Positions 41,691 to 46,880 of a DNA stretch of 46,880 nt are shown in pieces (position 1 is the stretch's first letter; each line of letters starts with the position of its first letter). The stretch covers positions 1 to 46,880 of the forward strand of contig JBBDRQ010000027.1 of the NCBI GenBank assembly GCA_040905365.1, given 5' to 3'. Origin of the DNA: JAHWKV01 sp040905365. GTDB lineage: Bacteria > Actinomycetota > CADDZG01 > JAHWKV01. The position numbers and the translations under genes are program-made. A model generated the notes under the pieces. It saw nothing but the letters and a program-made list of their open reading frames with translations. It was not told where the DNA came from and searched no databases.

Positions 41691-41877
41691 GTTATCCGGC
41701 TATCAAATCTCTGATACGAATTGGCTGGTAATCGCCGATCCGCGTTGCTAGTGTGTGCACGGACAGAAGACAAAGGGGGAGGAGACAGGGGGGGCATACC
41801 TCACCCATACCTCACTGTATTGCCTAAACCGATCGCGTAGTCATCGGCGGTTGGCCCTAAACGTATAGGTGGAGTTC
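41691..41877 (+). promoter_or_regulatory. Upstream region of the surface-repeat gene, with tandem 10-base repeats
   Basis: CATACCTCAC occurs at 41795-41804 and 41806-41815, a direct repeat with an 11-base period, one helical turn, as in binding sites of OmpR/PhoB-type response regulators. A purine-rich run AAAGGGGGAGGAGACAGGGG (41773-41792) precedes it. No clear -35/-10 pair is visible. No gene is recognised in this 187-base gap. Confidence 0.4.
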
Positions 41878-44800
41878 ATGAGAGATTTCCAAGGACGGCA
41901 AATTGGCTTGGGCGCGCCGAGTCGCGGGTTAAGGAATTCCAAGCGGCCATCGCGGCACGGTCGGACCTTGTTTGCTGCTACCGCCTTGCTTGCTAGCATG
42001 TTGTTGAATGTGCCCCACGCCTGGGCCGAGCTGGATCTGTCGCCGACGTCGAACTTTCCGTCCAACACGACGCTGGGGGACACCAACCTAACCTTTCAGA
42101 TCAACGTCACCAACACCAGCAATGAGACCGGCAACGCCAGCGATCCCACGATCCCGGTGGAGTTGACTGAGGTGGGGCTAACGCCGTCCTGTGCGACGTT
42201 CAGCGGACTGGGCGTGTGTATCGAACCGGAGCTTGACGTGTTCGATATAGATACAGGGGCAACCGCCGCTACCGGCATCGATGGGGCCTGTGTCGGCACG
42301 ACCTTCGACGTCTCTGCCCGGGATGCAGACGGCCGTCACACCCTTACCCCGAATACGCCGGTGCTTCTGGGTCCGGCCGACGGCAGCGGCGGGCCAACCA
42401 ACTGCACCCTGGAGGTGACCATCCTCGAGGTGATTCGCGTCCCGGACGTCGACGTAAGTGGTGACGCCGGCATCCAGACCCGGCGTCAAATAGACGCCCA
42501 AATTGAAGATTCTGCAACCGGCAGAACCGGCCAGCAGTCGCAGAATGCAATCGTCACAGTGAACCCGAGCCAGGTGACTCTGTTTACGGAGTCGGATCCC
42601 AGCATCTTTGCGGGTACCAGCCCGGTTCCTCCAGGCAGCACCGCGACCGATACCGCCACGATTACCCGCATCAACCCGGAAACCGACCCCGATCCCACCG
42701 GCGACGTGACGTTCCAGCTCATTGGGCCCAATCCGAACGCCGACTGTACGGCACCCGCGCCAGTGTTTGAGTCAACGGCGCCCGTGGACCCGGCAACCGG
42801 CCAGGCAGAGTCGGGCCCCTCCGGGCCCCTGAACGATCCAGGGGGCTACAACTGGATAGCCACCTACGCGTCAGGTGACAACAACTACGAATCCATACCG
42901 GATCCGGTTGGGTGCAACGAGGATCAGGAGCGCTTTGTTGTGGCGCAGGCTCCCACCGTTGCGGTGGACAAGACCGCCGACCCGACGTCGCAGCCCGAAC
43001 CGGGCGGCACCTTTACCTTCAACGTGGAGGTCACCAACACGGGGGTCAACGACGTCACGATTACCTCGCTGACCGATGACGTCTACGGAGATCTGCTAGA
43101 TCCGGCCAACCCGGATGTCGAGAACAACACCTGCCCGGCGCTGGACGGAACGACGCTGGCACCCGACGAGTCCACGACGTGCTCCTTCGACGGCGAGTTC
43201 ACCGGAAGCTCAGGTGACGCCGAAACCGATACCGTAACCGTGACGGTGGAGGACGAGTTCGGGCAGGAGGCCACCGATGACGACGACGCGACCGTAACCC
43301 TGACCGGGGTTCCGCCGATGGTGGACCTGGTCAAGACCGCCGACCCGACGTCGCAGCCCGAACCGGGCGGCACCTTTACCTTCGATGTGGAGATCACCAA
43401 CACCTCCGATCAGGAGGTTATTACGCTCGACGCGCTGACCGACGACATCTACGGTGACCTGTTCGATCCGGCCAACCCGAACGTCGAGAACAACACCTGC
43501 GCTGCCTTGGAGGGAACGACTCTGGACCCGGGTGAGGCCACGACGTGCTCCTTCGACGGCGAGTTTACCGGCAACGCAGATGACTCCCAGACCGACACCG
43601 TCACCGTCGAAGTTTCCGACGACGACGGGGAGACGGCCACGGCTTCCGACGACGCAACGGTTACCCTGACGCCGGGGCCCACGATTCAGGTGGTCAAGAC
43701 CGCCGACCCGACGGCGCGGCAGGAGCCGGGGGGTACCTTCACGTTCAGCGTCGAGGTAACCAACACGCACGATCAGTCGCTGGTCATTACCTCGCTTACC
43801 GACGACGTATACGGCGACATCGGCGATCCGGCCAACCCGAACGTCACGAACAACGACTGTCCGGACTTGATAGGGCAAACACTGGCGCCCGACGAGTCCA
43901 CGACGTGCTCCTTCGACGGCGAGTTCACCGGCAACGCAGGCGACTCGGAGACCGACACCGTCACAGTTGTGGGCACCGATGAGTTCGGCAACGAAGCTAC
44001 CGATGACGACGACGCCACCGTGACCCTCACCGCGGGCGAGCCGCCGACGGTTAGCGTGGACAAGACCGCCGACCCGACGTCGCAGCCCGAACCGGGCGGC
44101 ACCTTTACCTTCAACGTGGAGGTCACCAACACGGGGGTCAACGACGTCACGATTACCTCGCTGACCGATGACGTCTACGGAGATCTGCTAGATCCGGCCA
44201 ACCCGGATGTCGAGAACAACACCTGCCCGGCGCTGGACGGAACGACGCTGGCACCCGACGAGTCCACGACGTGCTCCTTCGATGGTGAGTTCACCGGCAG
44301 CGCGGGCGACGAGGAAACCGACACCGTCACGGTCGTGGTCGAGGACGAAGACGGCAACCCGGCCCAGGACGAGGACGACGCCACCGTGACCCTCACCGCG
44401 GGCGAGCCGCCGACGGTCCGCGTGGATAAATCGGCGGATCCGGTTTCGCAGCCCGAGCCTGGAGGTAGCTTTACCTTTACGGTGGAGATCACCAACACTT
44501 CGGACGAAACCGTCACGATTACCTCGCTGACCGATGACGTCTACGGAGATCTGCTGGATCCGGCCAACCCGGATGTCGAGAACAACACCTGCCCGGCGCT
44601 GGACGGAACGACGCTGGCACCCGACGAGTCCACGACGTGCTCCTTCGATGGTGAGTTCACCGGCAGCGCGGGCGACGAGGAAACCGACACCGTCACGGTC
44701 GTGGTCGAGGACGAAGACGGCAACCCGGCCCAGGACGAGGACGACGCCACCGTGGTAATCATCACGCCGGGTCCGGAGGCTGCCCCCCAAATTCAGGTGG

Positions 44801-45387
44801 ACAAGGACGCAAATCCGCAGAGCCGGCCCGAGCCCGGAGGTAGCTTCACCTTCACGGTTGAGGTCAGCAACGTGGGTAACGTCCCGGTGACCATCACCGA
44901 GATCACCGACGACGTCTACGGGAACCTGGCGAACCGTGCCGGCTCAGACTGTGACGAGCTGATCGGTGAGCGGCTCGCCGTGGGCGAGCGGCTGGAGTGC
45001 TCCTTCACGGTCCAGTTCCTCGGCAACGCCGGTGACGGGGAGACGGATGTCGTCACCGTCAAAGCTGAGGACGACGAGGGCAGGCCGGTGGAGGATTCGG
45101 ACGACGAGACCATCTTCCTTACCGGCGGACCGCCACCTCCGCCCGATGGGCCGACGACCATCGTGCTCAACAGCAGTTCCAGCTCCTCCTCCTCATCCAG
45201 TGCTGCCGCAGCGGGTGGCGGTGGGCCGAGGGATGAGAAGAAGGTGGTGGAACGGCAGCAGGCGCAGCAGAAGCTGACTCGCACCGGCGCGGACTCGTTG
45301 CCGGTGATGGCACTGGGGCTGGCATTGATGGTTCTCGGATGGTTGGCGCTGGCCGGGCACCGCCAAGCCGGACGTCAACGTGGTTAG
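41878..45387 (+). CDS. Giant acidic cell-surface protein with six DUF11-like repeats
   Basis: This 1169-residue protein has a signal peptide (ending about VPHAWA), an N-terminal domain shared with its downstream paralogue (about 45-215, conserved Cys and IDTG, GRH motifs), an Ig-like domain of the Big_3 kind (about 225-355; TDTATITRINPETDPDPTGD and GGYNWIATY), and six DUF11-type repeats starting at residues 359, 480, 601, 723, 845 and 970. Each repeat carries DKTADPTSQPEPGG, TDDVYGD, and two cysteines (NNTC, TTCSF). The C-terminus has Ser10 (1099-1108), then L-T-R-T-G (1133-1137), a hydrophobic helix and a basic tail, an LPXTG-like signal. ATG 41878 has GGTGGAG just upstream. Confidence 0.88.
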   Translation: MRDFQGRQIGLGAPSRGLRNSKRPSRHGRTLFAATALLASMLLNVPHAWAELDLSPTSNFPSNTTLGDTNLTFQINVTNTSNETGNASDPTIPVELTEVGLTPSCATFSGLGVCIEPELDVFDIDTGATAATGIDGACVGTTFDVSARDADGRHTLTPNTPVLLGPADGSGGPTNCTLEVTILEVIRVPDVDVSGDAGIQTRRQIDAQIEDSATGRTGQQSQNAIVTVNPSQVTLFTESDPSIFAGTSPVPPGSTATDTATITRINPETDPDPTGDVTFQLIGPNPNADCTAPAPVFESTAPVDPATGQAESGPSGPLNDPGGYNWIATYASGDNNYESIPDPVGCNEDQERFVVAQAPTVAVDKTADPTSQPEPGGTFTFNVEVTNTGVNDVTITSLTDDVYGDLLDPANPDVENNTCPALDGTTLAPDESTTCSFDGEFTGSSGDAETDTVTVTVEDEFGQEATDDDDATVTLTGVPPMVDLVKTADPTSQPEPGGTFTFDVEITNTSDQEVITLDALTDDIYGDLFDPANPNVENNTCAALEGTTLDPGEATTCSFDGEFTGNADDSQTDTVTVEVSDDDGETATASDDATVTLTPGPTIQVVKTADPTARQEPGGTFTFSVEVTNTHDQSLVITSLTDDVYGDIGDPANPNVTNNDCPDLIGQTLAPDESTTCSFDGEFTGNAGDSETDTVTVVGTDEFGNEATDDDDATVTLTAGEPPTVSVDKTADPTSQPEPGGTFTFNVEVTNTGVNDVTITSLTDDVYGDLLDPANPDVENNTCPALDGTTLAPDESTTCSFDGEFTGSAGDEETDTVTVVVEDEDGNPAQDEDDATVTLTAGEPPTVRVDKSADPVSQPEPGGSFTFTVEITNTSDETVTITSLTDDVYGDLLDPANPDVENNTCPALDGTTLAPDESTTCSFDGEFTGSAGDEETDTVTVVVEDEDGNPAQDEDDATVVIITPGPEAAPQIQVDKDANPQSRPEPGGSFTFTVEVSNVGNVPVTITEITDDVYGNLANRAGSDCDELIGERLAVGERLECSFTVQFLGNAGDGETDVVTVKAEDDEGRPVEDSDDETIFLTGGPPPPPDGPTTIVLNSSSSSSSSSSAAAAGGGGPRDEKKVVERQQAQQKLTRTGADSLPVMALGLALMVLGWLALAGHRQAGRQRG
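42964..44754 (+). repeat. Near-identical DNA blocks within the surface-repeat gene
   Basis: Bases 42964-43190 are identical to 44056-44282 (227 bases, in repeats 1 and 4). Bases 44146-44388 match 44512-44754 (243 bases, repeats 4 and 5) with a single difference. The other repeats are clearly diverged at the DNA level. The mosaic points to recent duplication or gene conversion between copies. Confidence 0.85.
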
Positions 45388-45432
45388 CCGCAAGCAGCAG
45401 TCGGCGGCCTAAGGCGGGTACTAATTCGCTTG

Positions 45433-45447
45433 TTCACCACAGGTGAA
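45433..45447. promoter_or_regulatory. Inverted repeat between the two surface-protein genes
   Basis: TTCACC (45433-45438) and GGTGAA (45442-45447) are a perfect 6-3-6 inverted repeat in the 127-base gap before the second paralogue. It may be an operator for that gene or a weak hairpin. No T-run follows. Confidence 0.35.
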
Positions 45448-45514
45448 GCGACGCTCGTCTCCGGGGCCTGTAGTTCATGATGGTAGGCGGGCCGGGTGCT
45501 TGAGGGGGATTTGG

Positions 45515-46880
45515 GTGCGTAAGCGCGAAGACGTACTAAGACGACGCCGTGGCGGAGTCCGACGGGCCGCGGGCGGCTGGTCAAAGGGCCTGCTGACCGC
45601 ACTGTTGTTGCTGGTGTCGATGCTGGCGAGCACGCCACAGGCGCTGGCGACGTTGATACCCGCACCCACAACGACTTTTCCGGGCTTCGCGACGGTTGGC
45701 GAAGTGAGGCGCAACTTCCAAGTCACCGTTACCAACACCAGCGACGCAGTGGGCAGCGTGACGGACCTCACCAACCCGGTGCAACTTACGGAGGTCGGCC
45801 TGACGCCCTCGTGTGCGGGATTCGATGAGGCCGATGAGTGCGCTACGCCCGAGCTCGACGTGTTTTTGATCGACACCGGCGCGGCTGCCGCGCAGGGAAT
45901 CAACGGCGCGTGCGACGGCACGACCTTTACGGTGGCGGCCCGAGACTCAACGGGCCGGCACTCGATAACCCCGGACCAGCCGGTGGAGCTGGGTTCGGCT
46001 GATGGCTTGGGTGGCGACAGGTCTTGCACGATCGAGTTGACTATCGACGAGGTTGATCATGTTCCTACGGTGGACGTAGATCCGGGCGAGGCCGGGGTAC
46101 AGACGGCCCGGCAGGTTGACGCCACGATAACCAACTCTGCGGGCACCGATTCGGGCACCAACGCCGACCGGGACAACGTGACCGTGTTGCGTGCGCAGGT
46201 GCGTCTCGACACAGTTTCCACTCCGAACCTGGGACCGGGCGGCGGCAGCCCAATACCGCAGGGCGATACCGCCTTCGACACCGCTACCGTCACCCGGCAA
46301 AATTCGAACTCCAACCCGGATCCGACAGGCACAGTCTCGTTCCAGTTGATAGGGCCCGAGCCCAACTTGGCCTGTTCGGAACCGGTGGTCTTTGCCCCGG
46401 ACCCGGTGCAGATAGATCCACAAAGCGGAGAGGCTCAATCGCCGTCGAGCCCGCCGCTCGATGAGGGCGCTTACAACTGGGTGGCAACCTACTCCGGCGA
46501 CGACAACTATCAGCCGATCGCTTCCCAGGTAGGCTGCGGGGAGGATTCGGAGAGGTTTGTGGTAGGAGAAGCCGCGCCCGGTGAGCTGAGTGTGTCGGTA
46601 GATAAAGCCGCCGACCCGACGTCACTCCCCGAGCCCGGCGGGACCTTCACATTTGACGTGGAGGTGACCAACACCGCCGACGAGCAGGTGAGTGTTACCT
46701 CGCTGACCGACGATGTCTACGGGGATCTCGACGATGCCGGCAACGCCGACGTCGCCAACAACTCGTGTGCCGGTGCGGTGGGAACGCAAGTCGGGGCCGG
46801 CGAATTCCTGAGCTGCTCGTTTGATGGGGAGTTCACAGGAGCGGCCGGGGACTCGGAGACCGATACGGTTACCGTCGGCG
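45515..46880 (+). CDS. Second surface-repeat protein, paralogue of the preceding gene (3' end outside the window)
   Basis: An open frame starts at GTG 45515 (GAGGGGG at 45502-45508) and continues past the window end; at least 455 codons are present. It has a basic N-terminus, a signal peptide ending near TPQALA, the same N-terminal domain as its neighbour (QLTEVGLTPSC, IDTGAAAAQGINGACDGTTF, ARDSTGRHS), an Ig-like domain with DTATVTRQNSNSNPDPTGT and YNWVATYSGDDNYQ, and the start of a DUF11-like repeat (DKAADPTSLPEPGG, SLTDDVYGDL, SCSFDGEFTG). The two genes are a tandem duplication. How many repeats follow and how it is anchored cannot be seen. Confidence 0.85.
   Translation, partial: MRKREDVLRRRRGGVRRAAGGWSKGLLTALLLLVSMLASTPQALATLIPAPTTTFPGFATVGEVRRNFQVTVTNTSDAVGSVTDLTNPVQLTEVGLTPSCAGFDEADECATPELDVFLIDTGAAAAQGINGACDGTTFTVAARDSTGRHSITPDQPVELGSADGLGGDRSCTIELTIDEVDHVPTVDVDPGEAGVQTARQVDATITNSAGTDSGTNADRDNVTVLRAQVRLDTVSTPNLGPGGGSPIPQGDTAFDTATVTRQNSNSNPDPTGTVSFQLIGPEPNLACSEPVVFAPDPVQIDPQSGEAQSPSSPPLDEGAYNWVATYSGDDNYQPIASQVGCGEDSERFVVGEAAPGELSVSVDKAADPTSLPEPGGTFTFDVEVTNTADEQVSVTSLTDDVYGDLDDAGNADVANNSCAGAVGTQVGAGEFLSCSFDGEFTGAAGDSETDTVTVG

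Noticed and set aside
42952..45120. CRISPR-like or minisatellite array
   Set aside because: The repeats are in frame, about 363 bases long and encode DUF11-like domains, so they are coding repeats.

Overview
The window is GC-rich chromosomal DNA of a bacterium that is most likely an actinomycete in the broad sense (Actinomycetota), probably an uncultivated or deep-branching lineage. The supporting signs are gene order and family details: gmk-rpoZ-coaBC-metK-priA-def-fmt, a PriA without helicase or zinc motifs, a CoaBC with the PAMHTEMW motif, pheST upstream of a complete argCJBDFRGH cluster, many GTG/TTG starts and probable leaderless promoters. I could not run a phylogeny, so placement below phylum is open.

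Layout. 1-8112: a membrane-anchored Ig-like protein (minus strand), then nucleotide, CoA, SAM and translation-initiation housekeeping genes, punctuated by three copies of a palindromic intergenic repeat. 8113-12592: a small two-helix membrane protein behind a possible stress promoter, then ribD-ribE-ribBA-ribH, a full riboflavin pathway apart from the phosphatase. 12595-21144: sppA (minus strand), divergent hisG, infC-rpmI-rplT with an unusual leader, an rRNA/tRNA methyltransferase, an orphan PAS histidine kinase and pheS-pheT. 21170-23416 (minus strand): a sulfur cassette of TauE/SafE exporter plus persulfide-dioxygenase/rhodanese fusion. 23417-25192: an accessory patch with a decayed Na+/Ca2+ antiporter fragment, a zincin-like metallopeptidase and a small unknown gene. 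25416-34187: argC-J-B-D-F-R-G-H, nearly all start/stop overlapped, followed by a gamma-glutamylcyclotransferase-like gene. 34193-40094: secreted CAP-domain protein, PolX, Mpg glycosylase, tyrS and a MalY/PatB aminotransferase. 40122-46880: a cell-surface region with a secreted trypsin-like protease, a small single-pass protein and two tandem paralogous giant repeat proteins. The first is complete (six repeats of about 121 residues and a C-terminal sorting-like signal); the second runs off the window end.

How the parts fit. Most genes are core metabolism in tightly coupled operons: 4-base ATGA/GTGA/TTGA overlaps are the rule. The less ordinary content is (i) the palindromic repeat family at gene 3' ends, with compensatory changes between its arms; (ii) infC starting at AUA and overlapping the stop of an 11-codon leader ORF; (iii) the sulfur/persulfide cassette with its palindromic promoter site; (iv) the accessory patch beside the antiporter remnant; and (v) the acidic surface-repeat proteins, whose repeats show near-identical DNA blocks, a sign of recent duplication or gene conversion. 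I found no tRNA, rRNA, CRISPR array, complete insertion sequence or phage genes.
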